Shown here piece by piece: positions 1 through 28,076 of a DNA stretch of 64,000 bases. Below the pieces are notes generated by a model. The model made no database searches. It was not told the DNA's origin and was given only the letters and a program-made list of their open reading frames with translations. Source of the stretch: Amorphochlora amoebiformis (taxonomy: Eukaryota; Cercozoa; Chlorarachniophyceae); NCBI GenBank assembly GCA_054601695.1, contig BAAHQB010000208.1, forward strand, positions 62,001 to 126,000. The letters are read 5' to 3'. The translations under genes and the position numbers were made by a program. Every line of letters starts with the position of its first letter. Position 1 is the stretch's first letter.

Positions 1-178
1 TCTCCCTTCATCATACACACACGCACATATATATATATATATATAATATATATATTCACATATATACATCAAATAAACACATATACATGTACATGTATAA
101 AAGGTAAACATATGATATGTAGCCACGATATATTTTCTCGTACAATGTGTGTTTCTGCACACACACACACACACACAC

Positions 179-222
<44 letters not shown>

Positions 223-246
223 GATATGTAGACATGATATACTTAC

Positions 247-5202
<4,956 letters not shown>

Positions 5203-5274
5203 CTAAGGTAATTTTGAGGAAGTTACTACTAATACCATTCTTTCTATTCGATCGCTCTATTTTACAGCATATTT

Positions 5275-5660
5275 ATGTGCGTGTGTGTGTAGTTATGTGG
5301 ATGTATGTGTATGTTTGTGTGTGTATATAGTTATGTGCATGTATACGCTGTATATGGATGTATGTGTGCGTTTGGATGTATTTGTGTGCATGTATGCGTG
5401 TGTTTAGTTGTATTTATTTGTGTGTATATATAGTTATGTGCATGTATGCGCTGTGTTTGGATGTATGTGTGCGCTTGGATGTATTTGTGTGCATGTATGC
5501 GTGTGTATGGATGTATGTGTGCGTTTGGATGTATTTGTGTGCATGTATGTAAACGTTTGGATGTATGTGTGTTGGGATGTATGTGTGTTTGGAACGTATG
5601 CATGCTTTGATGTATGTGCGTTCGGATGGATGTCTACTTGGATGTACGTGTTTGTGTTTG
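5275..5660. repeat. GT-rich minisatellite
   Basis: Repeats of units such as TGGATGTATGTGTGCG and TTTGTGTGCATGTATGCG, in direct order with many variants. The open frames on both strands across it (Tyr/Val/Cys or His/Thr repeats) are translations of the repeat, not a gene. Confidence 0.85.
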
Positions 5661-5850
5661 AAAGTGGGAAATTTTCTGGGAAATTGGAAAAATCTTGAAT
5701 ATTTGGAATATATTTTCTGGGAAATTTGGGAAAATTCTTGAATATTTAGAAGATTGCTTTTTCTGGGAAATTGGGGAAAATTCTTGAATATTTGGAAGAT
5801 TGATTTTCTGGGAAATTTGGAAAAAAATCTTGACTATTTGGAAGAGATTT
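5660..5850. repeat. ~45 bp tandem repeat
   Basis: Four to five copies of a unit based on TTCTGGGAAATTTGGGAAAA followed by TTCTTGAATATTTGGAAGA. The array sits immediately downstream, in minus sense, of the last ABHD17-like exon (ending near 5865), so it would be 3' UTR or the first part of the next intron. Confidence 0.9.
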
Positions 5851-5864
5851 TGACATGGCAGGTC

Positions 5865-15420
<9,556 letters not shown>

Positions 15421-15901
15421 GGCCGATACCCTTCCCTCGCGAAAAGATACCACTTCCCGCTCAGACTGGTTATCTGTCATATCGGAGGTTTTTTTTGTGG
15501 AGAGGGTAAATCAAAGAACGGACAAGCCGAAAGCCAAAACTATCCTCCAGCACCCGTTCCCTTTCACACACGTTCCCCCTCACCATTTCAGCCGAAATTT
15601 GCTTAATTTTCAAAAGAGAAAATTTTTTGGAATTCAGATTACCCTTATGGCAGCCCTTGGGTCAGTGAAGAGAATGGGAGAGAGAGATTGAGCGGCTCCA
15701 AGCAGTTTCTGATGCGGGATCCAAAATTAATTTTATTTTATCGTGCACTAATAATAGCGGTGTCAGACGTCACTGGTTGCGTCACTCAGAGAAGTCACAC
15801 AGAGATGACCTAAAGGTCACACAAAGTGACCAAACGTGACAGTTACGGTCACTCCCCGTGACAGTACCTGCCCCACCCCTCGGGGTCTCCGAAGCCAGAT
15901 C
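15421..15901. promoter_or_regulatory. Divergent promoter between the ABHD17-like gene and CCDC124, with a GTGAC cluster
   Basis: The two start codons face away from each other (15420 minus, 15902 plus), leaving 481 bp. The CCDC124-proximal part, 15767–15862, contains eight copies of GTCAC or GTGAC on either strand in under 100 bp (for example CGTCAC, AAGTCAC, AAAGTGAC, ACGTGAC, GGTCAC). The rest is of ordinary composition and free of TA repeats. A 90-codon plus-strand open frame from 15419 is probably fortuitous. The promoter role is inferred from position and motif clustering; a similar cluster occurs in the RPL17/RagC promoter. Confidence 0.65.
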
Positions 15902-16854
15902 ATGCCGAAGAAGAAGAACTGGGGAGAGGATACCCGTGGATCTAAGGCCAAGGCTCAAAAGGCGGCGTCGAGATCTGAAAAGGCGGCGGCAGGGGCCCGG
16001 GCGAGAGAGGCGGTCGGCTCTCTTTCTTTCGGGAGTGCGAGAAATGCGAGAATGCGATAGTTCGTGACAACAGCTTATGACAGTAGTCGGAAAATATCGA
16101 GCTTGAAAGAGAAAGGAAAGGAGAAAGAGTGAGGAGAAAAGCACTGGATTATAATTATGTGTAAAGTGACGGATTTTGTGACTAGGCTGAGGCCGCGGCT
16201 TGGTCCGATGACAAGACGTTGAGGGTAAATGCAAGGAAACAGGTGGGTAAGGCTATTGTGTGGAAACGTATGCATTTTTCTAAGTTTGTATTTTTTCATA
16301 TAATAAAATGAAACTGTGGTACATAAAGATTATAGTAAATTTTAAGTATGATAGTGGGTATAAAAAAAATGTTTGTACATTAGATAAACATATTTATATA
16401 CACGTACGTACATATATACATATATATAATATATACACATATAAATACATACATATATATATATATATATAATATTTATATAATATATGTCTAAATATTT
16501 ATAAATATACACATTCACACATGTATCATACACACGTACACACACACACATATATATACATATATATTATATTTCTACAATATATAAAATTAACTGGATC
16601 TTCATATACGTATAAATATACAGTATGATTATGTATGAACTGACACAGATATCTACATATTATACATATTACATTACATATATAATACATATATATATAT
16701 ATAATATATAATATAAATATTATAATATAAATCGAATTATTGTGCATTTGTGTGATAGGCAAAAGAGGAGAAGGAAATGCAGCGTCGGGCAAAGGCAGAA
16801 GCAAAAAAGGGTAATAATATGTTCATACCAATATTCATATATGCACACAATATG

Positions 16855-16938
<84 letters not shown>

Positions 16939-17040
16939 ATGTGTGTGTGTGTGCGCACACACACGCCGCGCCCACCGCCCGTGCGTGCGTAGGTACAAAT
17001 GTACATGGGCACATATATAAATCATATATATATATATACA

Positions 17041-17091
<51 letters not shown>

Positions 17092-17112
17092 ATATATATA
17101 TATATAATATAC

Positions 17113-17174
<62 letters not shown>

Positions 17175-17241
17175 CATATAAATATATATATATATATATA
17201 TATGCATATTATATATATATATATATATATACATATAAACA

Positions 17242-17310
<69 letters not shown>

Positions 17311-17313
17311 GTG

Positions 17314-17356
<43 letters not shown>

Positions 17357-17614
17357 TATATATATATATATATATATATTGTGTGTGTTGTGTTTGTTTG
17401 TGTGATGCATAGTATATACGTTTTCGTACATATACACATGCATATATATTTAATATATATATATATATATATTGTGTGTATTTGTACACAGATATATTTT
17501 TATATGTATGGATTTATACATACATGCATATATACATATATATATATATATATGTTATATATATATTCCATACATAAAAATATATCTGTATACACATGCA
17601 TTATATGTACATAT

Positions 17615-17659
<45 letters not shown>

Positions 17660-17696
17660 ATTCCATACATAAAAATATATCTGTATACATATACCT

Positions 17697-17736
<40 letters not shown>

Positions 17737-17847
17737 GCGCGCGTGCGTACATAGTATAGGTACATATACACATGTGCATATATATGTATAATATATATAT
17801 ATATATATCTATATATCTAATATATATATATATATGTGTATAATATG

Positions 17848-17892
<45 letters not shown>

Positions 17893-18102
17893 GTATATAT
17901 AAATTATGTTATATTATATATATGTATATAATTATATATGCGTCTGTGTATAAACATATATTCATATATATATACACATATATAATATATAATATATATA
18001 TATATATAAATGTAATATATATATATATATGTATATACATGCATACATACATATATATATATACATATGTATAAATCCATATACATAAATTATATATGTA
18101 TG

Positions 18103-18141
<39 letters not shown>

Positions 18142-18160
18142 AATATATATATATATTATA

Positions 18161-18202
<42 letters not shown>

Positions 18203-18406
18203 GGACAAATATATATATATATATATTACATGTGCGCGTGCGTATTACATAAAGATGCACGTAGACATTATCTATCTATCTATCTATCTACATCTATATA
18301 TACATATAGAATATATATACATATATATATAAATATATAAATACATATATATTATATGCGCGTGCGTACTACATACATACGTACGTAGACATACATTTAA
18401 TCATAT

Positions 18407-18446
<40 letters not shown>

Positions 18447-18736
18447 ATATATATATATATATTATATATATATATATATATATATTATTATTATATATAT
18501 ATGTCTATAGCTTTACTTGCCGCCGAAGAAAAAGAGCTCAGCGGAATCAAAATGAAAGGAAAGCGTAGAAAAGCACAGGTCTCATAACCCCCCCCCCTTT
18601 TTTTTTTTCCAATCTCCTTCCATTCTCCCCTCTCTTCCCCCCTCGGTGTCCATCCTTTGCATTCTCTTTCGATTTTTTTAGTTTCGAAATCGTTGGATTA
18701 GTAATGAATGTATTGGTGGGTGTATGTGTGTATATA

Positions 18737-18783
<47 letters not shown>

Positions 18784-18801
18784 TGGGTGTATGTGTGTGT
18801 G

Positions 18802-18855
<54 letters not shown>

Positions 18856-18945
18856 TCTATATATATATGTCTGTACATGTACATATAGATATAATATATA
18901 TATAGAGGAAATGCATTTATGTGTGTATATGTATTTATGTATAAT

Positions 18946-18989
<44 letters not shown>

Positions 18990-19413
18990 TTATATATACA
19001 TATATATATATGTATATATATACATATATATTATATACATATATATGTATATATATGTATATGAATATATAATATATATTTATATATATAGTATAATATT
19101 AATATGTATGCATGTATGTATATATTTATACACATACATATATATATATATATACATACACACACATACATGTATATTTATTACTCCAGCTGAAATATCA
19201 ACTCTAATCTCTCCAATCATACTCCCCAAACCTCTAAACCTTTAACCCTAGTTGTGCTAGAGGGAAATAGTTCTAATGTGGCGCGAAATTTTCTCCTTTT
19301 ATTTTTTCGGCAGCTCGCCGCAGGCCAGACCGGTTGGGGGAAGAAAGGAGGGCTTCCAGGGGGTTCAGGTTTATATTATTATTATTATTACTACTACTAT
19401 TATTGTATCATCA

Positions 19414-19448
<35 letters not shown>

Positions 19449-19469
19449 TTGTACCAATAAGTTATACAC

Positions 19470-19507
<38 letters not shown>

Positions 19508-19542
19508 CATCGGGTGGGCAATGAAAGGGGACTTATTTATAT

Positions 19543-19614
<72 letters not shown>

Positions 19615-20832
19615 TTGTGTGTGTATATAGATATCTATATCTATATATTTATATATATGTTATATATGTGTATATATTAAGAATACAAAATATTTAGAAA
19701 ATACTGCTGTGCATATTTTGTGCCATATACACATGTAATTCCTAGAATACATACTCGTATAATATATATATATATATATATGTACGCATATATATATATA
19801 TATATATATATATGTATACATATATATGTGTGTGTGTGTGTGTGAAGAAGCCAAAAATAAGTATGACAAAAAAAAAAATCCTACTGTAAAATTCAATTTC
19901 TATCAAACACACATGTCTTGAGAATTTTATATATAAATATAGCACACACGGTATGTTAGCATACACACACATACCAATATGCGTGTACATAAACAGTCAA
20001 AGCAGTAAGTATGAAAGCCATGAAGGAGAGAGAAATCAAGGTAAACCCTAACCCAAACCCTAACCCAACCCCAACCCTAACCCTATCCTCAACCCAATCC
20101 CAGCCCTAACCCCTAATCCTCACCTGCTGTTATCATAGCCCCACACTGTGGAGGAGTCAATGGTTCTCGGACTAAGACATGCTGAAAAATCTGATTCCTA
20201 ACCCTCACCCCCCACCCATACCCTAACCCTAAAACGGAGTGAGTCAATGGTCCTCGGACTAAGACATGCTGAATAATCTGATACAAACGCGGATTCAATG
20301 GCTCCAGGGCTAAGACATGCTGAATAATCTGATATGATCCTAACTCTAACCCTAACCTTAACTATAACCCTAACCTTAACCCTAACAATGTGGAGGAATC
20401 AATGGTCCTCGGAGAAAGACATGCTGAATAATCTGATATTAGCCCTAACACTAACCCTAACCCGACCTGGGAAACTAAACCTCTAATCCTAAGCCCTATA
20501 TCCGTAGTAAGCTTCCTTCATCGAAAACATAGGGGAAATACTCAAATCGTATTTAAGAACAGCTCTAAATATAGCCGGGTTTGGGTGTGAATCCCGGGAT
20601 TTTGAGTATTCGGAGGACATATATAATACTTATTATGTATGTATATACATATACATATATAATATGTATGTACACATATGTATATATATACACGTGTACA
20701 TACATACATATATATAGATAGATACTATATAATAAATATATATATTACAAATATGTATTGGTATATATAATAGGTGTATATATATATATATATGTACGTA
20801 CATATATTTTTTTAAAGTAGATATGTACATAG

Positions 20833-20874
<42 letters not shown>

Positions 20875-20961
20875 ATACATATATATACAATATATATATA
20901 CCTAATTTCTATTCCAATCTCTAGCTTCCGTACATAGATTTTATAAATATATATGTAATAC

Positions 20962-20992
<31 letters not shown>

Positions 20993-21829
20993 ATCCTAAT
21001 TTCTAATTCAATCTCTAGGTTCCGGCTAAGTTTGTAAGGGAGGTGTTATCCGATCTTTACGCTGCTCATAATCCTGAAAAGGTTAGACTGATTGCCGCAT
21101 GTATATGCGCCGTGTGTACGATTTACGTTGTTATATGTAATATGAATGCATAAATACCATTTTTACACCGCTCATAATCCTGAAAATTGCTGTATGTATG
21201 TGCGCCGTGTGTAGGGTTTACATTGTTACATGTAAATATGTATGCATAAATACCATTTTTACACTGCTCATAATCCTGAGAAGGTTGGACTGGTCTGGTT
21301 GCTGCATGGATGTGCGTCGTGTGTAGGGTTTACTTTGTTACATGTAAATATATATGCATAAATACCATATATAAATAAATATATATGTGTGTATATGTAA
21401 GTATACATGTGTTAACATCTACAGTTGTCAAACCTCGATTTGATCATGAAAAAGTTTGATGGCAAGTGGTCCAAGCTAGAAGCCGGCCTCAGGTTTACTT
21501 CCATTCTAAGCCCAGACAGACATCATACCCCGAACATGCTATGAATATGAATGTTTCATATAATACGCCACATGCAGAACGGGCTACGAAAAGGTGTCTC
21601 AGGCCTCTTTCTATTCTTACAGCATGTGTAAACAGTATGTAGCTGCATGTATATCTTCCTATGAATATGCTTATATCTTAATATAAATATAGGAAAAAAT
21701 TCGGTGAGAATGCCCCGGATCTTGAGGCCCTTTGGGCTGCGAGAAAATTAGAGGAACAAAAGGCCGAAAAAAACAAGATGAAGGGGGTCTGAATGTATAT
21801 ATACACGTATGGTGTTTGTATGTATATAG

Positions 21830-21910
<81 letters not shown>

Positions 21911-22008
21911 ATATAATATATATATATATATTTATACATATATATATATATATATATTATATTTATAATATATAAGCAATATAGATATCTACAAAATATT
22001 TGTACAAC

Positions 22009-22052
<44 letters not shown>

Positions 22053-22115
22053 CAATGCATGTATGTGCATAATTGTATAACATAAACAACCTTGAAGTCA
22101 ATGAACCAGTAATAC

Positions 22116-22153
<38 letters not shown>

Positions 22154-22426
22154 CAAAGTAAACTATACATATATGCGTATATACACACAACTATATAAAT
22201 AAATATATATATATATATGTACGTGGATGACTGTATAACACAAACAACCTCACAGTTAATGCTTCAAGACGATATTTTACCATCGGAAAATCTTAACTAC
22301 CTTCAAAAACAACAAGAACAAGGTATATATGTGTGCATAAATGTCTGTATAAGATGTAAGAACAAGGTATATGTGCGCATAAATGTATGTGTAAGATGTA
22401 AGGTGTATATATTTGCATATACATAA

Positions 22427-22465
<39 letters not shown>

Positions 22466-23055
22466 ACATGTAAACGTACATCATGTATGCATATATACAT
22501 ATGTGCACCATATGTATGTATTTATATATTATGCATATATGTCATATATATATGTATATAATACATCTATATATATATATATATGTATATGTATGTATAA
22601 TTATTTATATGTGTGTATATATTTATGTGGTAAATGTAGTTTACAACGTATTATACATATACGTACACATTCATGTAGGATAGGTTTATATAATATGTAC
22701 ATGATTAATATGTTCGAAGGTACAATTGAAGAAAATATGTATACATTTTTAGAATATATATATATATGTATATTTGTATATGTATGTAGTATGCATGTCT
22801 ATGTGTAATGTACATATAAATGCATACAAATGCATAACTATATACCAGCGGGGGTATCGGTAGCGTATGGCATTGAGGATACAATAGCAAAGTTGTCAAC
22901 TATTACCACCGGAGACGCTAAGGTATGAATTGTTTATATATAAATATATATACATATATATATATATATATAGATATGTATACATATATATAAATATATA
23001 TGTAAAAACATCACCTACATATATAATATGATTATGCGTGAGTATATGGATAGTA

Positions 23056-23113
<58 letters not shown>

Positions 23114-23365
23114 CTGTATATATGTATTTCTATTTACTTTCCTGCCAAAAAAATGTTTTTGTGATGCAGGTCGATCGTAACCCTGAGAAGCGACGGAAGG
23201 CTCTGTATCGTGCTTTTGAGGTATTACAGAGTTTATATATATATATATATATATAATATATAATATATATATATAATATACATATACATCTCATGTGTAT
23301 GTATATTTATTGGAATATGTTATGATGTACATAAATGTGTAAATAGGGATTTCATCTGTATGTAT

Positions 23366-23405
<40 letters not shown>

Positions 23406-24153
23406 GATATATGGATATATATGTACATATATCTATATAAAAAATATATTTATATATATATATATATATATATATTACATATGTCTACTCAAAAGTGCAT
23501 CCTATTTATAATTTATCTACATGTTAAATATAAATATATGTACATATTTATATATGTATATATATATATAGGTGTATATATATATATGTATATATATATA
23601 TGTATATATATATATACATATGTATAATATATATAGAGTGTACATAGACATATATTGATGCATGATATTTAAATTATAGGAGAGAGAGATGGCCAGAATG
23701 CGCGCCGAATTTCCAAAGCTTAAGCGGTACACTGCACCTACGTGTATCATAATATATAGAGTAAAAGAGTATATAAATTTTTCTATGCATGTATATATAC
23801 ATATATACACACATATATATATATTTATATATATATTTATATTTTTATATATATATATATATATATTATATATAGATATATATAATCTTATGATATTTAT
23901 ATACTACTATATGTGTATGTACGTGTATATATATGTATCAGTCTATACACACACACATGGTTTTTTTTAATTTTTTTATACTTAATATCTAGTATATATG
24001 CATATATATATGTATATTAAATACAGTGTTAACACATGTGTGTAATATACTTACAATTATATATAATACTACAATGACAGGAGCCAACTCAAAGAGCGCA
24101 TATTCGAGGCGTGGAAGCGGTCTCCCGAGAACCCAATGAATCAGAAACAATAG
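15902..24153 (+). CDS. CCDC124/Oxs1-like coiled-coil protein with an inserted segment, 12 exons
   Basis: Exons: 15902..16012, 16186..16224, 16759..16810, 18511..18578, 21019..21081, 21425..21492, 21693..21786, 22256..22322, 22849..22922, 23170..23220, 23680..23726, 24081..24153. Phases agree throughout, giving 268 aa. Family landmarks are an N-terminal [18 protein letters not shown] basic stretch, AAAWSDDK (family …YWKDDDK), a Lys/Glu coiled coil ending [47 protein letters not shown] and the C-terminal [10 protein letters not shown] signature. CCDC124 binds ribosomes, notably idle or dormant ones, in other eukaryotes (family knowledge). Exons 5–7 encode residues about 91–165, with [12 protein letters not shown] and a [14 protein letters not shown] segment, which are not part of the usual family. 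The donor after exon 7 (GTCTGA) is unusual; read through, it gives a TGA at 21790. The 3' end faces RPL17 across 620 bp. Confidence 0.93.
19316..19372 (+). other. Possible extra cassette exon in a CCDC124 intron
   Basis: A non-repetitive, G-rich island lies after a T-rich tract and two possible acceptors (TCGGCAG and GCCGCAG), and ends with TTCAG|GTTTAT. Using the second acceptor the piece is 45 nt, phase 0 to phase 0, so it could be skipped or included without breaking the frame. Using the first, the phase does not fit the next exon. No family resemblance. Confidence 0.3.
20040..20480. repeat. Intronic CCCTAA arrays with about four dispersed-element copies
   Basis: Minus-oriented copies (plus-strand reading TGGTCCTCGGACTAAGACAT then GCTGAATAATCTGAT) lie at about 20125–20200, 20236–20283, 20290–20335 (diverged) and 20388–20440, separated by CCCTAA-type units. 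They sit in the CCDC124 intron between exons 18511..18578 and 21019..21081. Confidence 0.9.
21057..21360 (+). repeat. Three tandem copies of a CCDC124 exon end plus donor and intron
   Basis: The unit (about 95–106 bp) starts with the 3' end of exon 21019..21081 (GCTCATAATCCTGAAAAG), followed by GCCGTGTGTA, GTTACATGTAAATA and GCATAAATACCAT. Copies begin at about 21057, 21163 and 21258. Only the first has an in-frame upstream acceptor. Copy 2 lost the donor GT context and copy 3 keeps GAGAAGGTTGG. Confidence 0.92.
22060..22405 (+). repeat. Acceptor-side and donor-side copies flanking CCDC124 exon 22256..22322
   Basis: Upstream, a diverged copy of the acceptor region (TTGTATAACATAAACAACCT, about 22072–22110) precedes the true acceptor (CTGTATAACACAAACAACCT). 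Downstream, the exon end and donor AGAACAAGGTATAT with GCATAAATGT…AAGATGTA is repeated at about 22316–22360 and 22360–22402. Confidence 0.85.
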
Positions 24154-24775
24154 CAAGATAGCTCTAGTGGCTATGCTACTTATTACATAGGTTCAATCAA
24201 TATCTAGAATATCGGCACAATTTAGGTAGGAATTCATAGTACATTTAAGCCTTACACATTTGCTGGATTTGGTGCTTGATGATCATGATACAGACTAGAT
24301 CTGAGAATTCAATTATCACTCAAAGACAAGATAGATATACACCAGATATATTTACAAGTTTTATATAATTTGTAACCTTACATATATATATATATATACA
24401 TATTACATATATATTATATATATACATACATACACACATAATATATATGTATATACATTATATACATATATACATACACATACACATATATATATTGTGC
24501 ACATACTAGATATAATGCATACTGTCTTAGTAAGATGTATACTTGGAGATCCTGTTACATGAAATTCGGCCGGTGACCATGCCTTGCGCTCAACTCTAGT
24601 AGCTCCTACTCTCTCTCTACCCCTGTTTCTCCCACAGCTTCTTATGAGCACCGGTATAATCCTTCCGGCCAACTCCCCCTTCAGAATCTCTTGACTGCGC
24701 CAAATCCCGCTGATCCTAAGCTCGTGGATGTGAAGAGGACACGGAAGAGAGGACAGAATAAGTAATTTAAGCTGA
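24154..24775. other. Convergent 3' intergenic region between CCDC124 and RPL17
   Basis: About 620 bp holds the two facing 3' ends: a short TA/CA repeat tract (24380–24500) and otherwise unique sequence. No gene is visible. The polyadenylation signals cannot be placed with confidence. Confidence 0.6.
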
Positions 24776-25846
24776 TTACTCGAATCCACCACCACCCTGC
24801 TTCGCACGACGGGCCACTACGTTGGAGCCTCCCGACTCTCCCTTTTTGACGGTGTCCTTGACAGACTTGTGGGAGAGGATCATCTCCACGTGGCAAGGGG
24901 ACGACATGTAGGGGTTGATGCGACCGTGCGCACGGTAGGTTCTACGACGCATCTTGGGGGCGCGGTTGACTTGAATGTGGGTAATCATGAGGGATTCGAC
25001 CTCAAGGCCGTTGATCTGATTATTCAGGATTGAACGTCAAAAACACAACTTTACCGCAATCTCACTGAATCTCCAAAGTGTATTAAAATGTGGAAAGCAT
25101 AGCAAGGCTAAGAGTAAAACCTCAGCGTTGCTCTCGGCGTTCGTGAGCAGGTCCAAGAGGAACTTGCAGCTCTTGACCGGCCAGCGGCACTGGGTAGCCA
25201 TCTTGTATTTCTTGACCTGAGCCTTGCGGCCGCACCCTCCCATGTGCTGAATAGTGGGGTGCGTTAGTTCGTGTATGGAGGTATTTAGTTACTAGGAGAG
25301 CGTGAAATCTGTGAAAGGGTGTGCGTGAGAGTTAACGTGATGCTGAGGGCGTGGGTGTGTGATACGATGGTGGGAAATGAGAGCCAGAAATGAAATCTTT
25401 TGCACACAGTTCAAACCATGTTTCTCATAATATGGGTCTATCAGAGAGCAGGGAAAAGAAGCTACCATATGACATGGATTGTGCTCTGAACTAATTAGTT
25501 AAATTTAAGTTGCACTCACTTTGCGAAAGGGGATAGCGTCCTTGCGGTCAATAACATCATTGAGATATTTCTTGGCGCGGGGAAGGGAAAGACCCTTGAT
25601 AGCCTCAGCGGTCTCGTGCGTGTTCTGTCGGTGTTACAATGCGTGGTGAGTATTCTAGAGTCCCAATGGCTACACCTCGCAAGGTGCACCGACAAATGTA
25701 TGCCCAACTGGACTGTTTTGACCCATGAGCCCCAATTGCAAACAGGTAACTATGAGGCAACCAACCTTGTAGTGCACGCGAAGGGCAGACCCACGGGCCT
25801 TGCAGGACTTGGAAGGGTCGGCGGGCTCCTGGCTGTACTTCCCCAT
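24776..25846 (-). CDS. Large-subunit ribosomal protein uL22 (L17), 4 exons
   Basis: Exons in transcript order: 25766..25846, 25520..25624, 25121..25246, 24776..25015. They join in phase 0 and encode 183 aa, the normal length of eukaryotic L17. Landmarks are [64 protein letters not shown] and the conserved [19 protein letters not shown] followed by [15 protein letters not shown]. uL22 lines the polypeptide exit tunnel of the 60S subunit. The start is the ATG at 25846, as in the family. Exons are larger and introns shorter (about 105–273 bp) than in the neighbours, and the introns hold no TA repeats, consistent with a highly expressed gene under selection for compactness (inference). The gene shares a divergent promoter with RagC. 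Confidence 0.97.
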
Positions 25847-26191
25847 GGCGGACCTCGGCGAATTAGCGGAGAGTTCGCTCGCCGAAGTATTAATTCTAAA
25901 CTCAGGAAATATTCTTCGGCTTAGGTGACATAGGGCGTGACGTTTTATGTCACTGGTGACAATCCAGCGTGACATTTGGCTTTGCGATATGGTCGGACCT
26001 CTCTTCCCCCCCCTTTTTCAAAAATAAGCTATACTTGGACTATTTTTTAGGGGTAAAAATCGGATAATTAAAAACAATTCATCAAAACATTGCAATATCT
26101 CCCCCAAAGCCCCCAAAAGTGGCATCTAGGCCCCTACCCGAATGTCGACGTGTTGCCTCGAAATACCACGAGCTTACTCTTGTTTGTTTCC
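25847..26191. promoter_or_regulatory. Divergent promoter between RPL17 and RagC, with a GTGAC cluster
   Basis: Start codons at 25846 (minus) and 26192 (plus) leave 345 bp. Five GTGAC/GTCAC copies lie within 25925–25973 (AGGTGACA, GCGTGACG, ATGTCACT, TGGTGACA, GCGTGACA). The cluster resembles the one upstream of CCDC124. A C-rich run and a T-rich run follow at about 26005–26020. The RagC start could also be further upstream (in-frame ATG at 26090), which would shorten this region. Confidence 0.65.
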
Positions 26192-26657
26192 ATGTCCTTA
26201 CAGCAGCAATATGAGGAATTTGGTGGGATAGGGTACGAGACTGTCGAGCAGTCTCTGGCGGCGGAGGACGGAAGGTGTTGTCTCCCCAGCAAGCTTTTTT
26301 TCCGATTGGAATTAAAGAGAGAGCAGGGAGGGGAGAAAGAGAGAGGGGGAGATAGAGAGAGAAAGAGGGAGAGAGAAGGATATCATCGAGGATCTTACTA
26401 ATATGTCTTGATCTTTTGTTTATTTCAATGAAGGGCGAGGCTTATGCTGTTAGGGGCCAAGAGGTGAGACTAGTAGAACTTTAGGAGATTTTGTACTGCT
26501 GCAAGATCCTGCCTACACATGCATGAAAACCATGAAACATATGTATGTGTACATGTGTGTGCATGTATAAATAATATATTTATAATATGTATATATTATA
26601 CACACACTTACATGTACATACATGAACATATACAAATATGTATGTATGTGCATTATA

Positions 26658-26709
<52 letters not shown>

Positions 26710-26726
26710 CTTTTTTATACATGAAC

Positions 26727-26757
<31 letters not shown>

Positions 26758-26822
26758 ATATATATACATATTTTATATATATCATATTATTAAATATATA
26801 TACATATAAATATAAAAAAGAG

Positions 26823-26873
<51 letters not shown>

Positions 26874-26944
26874 TATATATATGTATTTATATATATGTAT
26901 ATCTATGTATATTTTTATGTATGTATAATATGTACATAATATAC

Positions 26945-26976
<32 letters not shown>

Positions 26977-27061
26977 CCCAATCAGGAGCGGGAAAACCAG
27001 TATTATTCGAGTTGTGTTCCAGAAGATGTCCCCGGTACATATATACATATATGCATATATG

Positions 27062-27110
<49 letters not shown>

Positions 27111-28044
27111 TAATATTCTTACATGTACATATACATATATATATATACATAGGTATATTATACACATATATTTATAAATGTTTTATTTGTTATACCTCGA
27201 GTTCCCACCGGTCATAGTCTCGCTGTGTAATATACATCTATAAATATATCTATATATTATATTTGTATATATGTCATTATTTTCCATACATTTCATAGTT
27301 TTTCAGTTTTCAGGATGCGGTTCAGTGCAATTGAATTGTATACTACTGTAACGTGTGCGTAATTATTGTATTTATGCACAAATGCAGACATGCGTATATA
27401 TTTTCATACACACATAATATTAATATATTTACATATGCTTACATTCATATACACATGTACATAAACATACAAGAAAATATAGATATACCTACTCATGAGA
27501 CATACACATAGATATCACATGCACACGTCACATGTACGTATACGCGCTAGCTAGTGGTTACTATGACTACTATGTATGTACACTTGTTTGATTAGATAAC
27601 TACGTTCTGTACTAGCTAGTTATGTAACGTATTCCCCAAGGTCTAACCACTATGACCCAGTCTAGCTAGTTTAGATATATTCATCCAGATTTACATATAT
27701 ATACATATATATTTTTTCATATATAGATATATATATATATATATATTATATGTATGTATATCCAACGTATATGTATGTACAGTCTAGCGAACTAGATAGC
27801 CTCAATGATTATTACCCAAATTCTTAATTCTTAGCGTGCCACAGTGTATATATCTATATCGATCAGCACGAGACCCTCTTCTTAGACCCCACCTCCTCCA
27901 TCGGAGTTACCGGTAACCCTAACCCTAACCCTAACCCTAATCCTACCATTCCTTGAAGATATCAAGCACCACTCTTAGTCTTCAGACCTTTTACGAAATA
28001 CCTATGAATACATATGCTATGTAACTATATATATGTATATGTAA

Positions 28045-28076
<32 letters not shown>

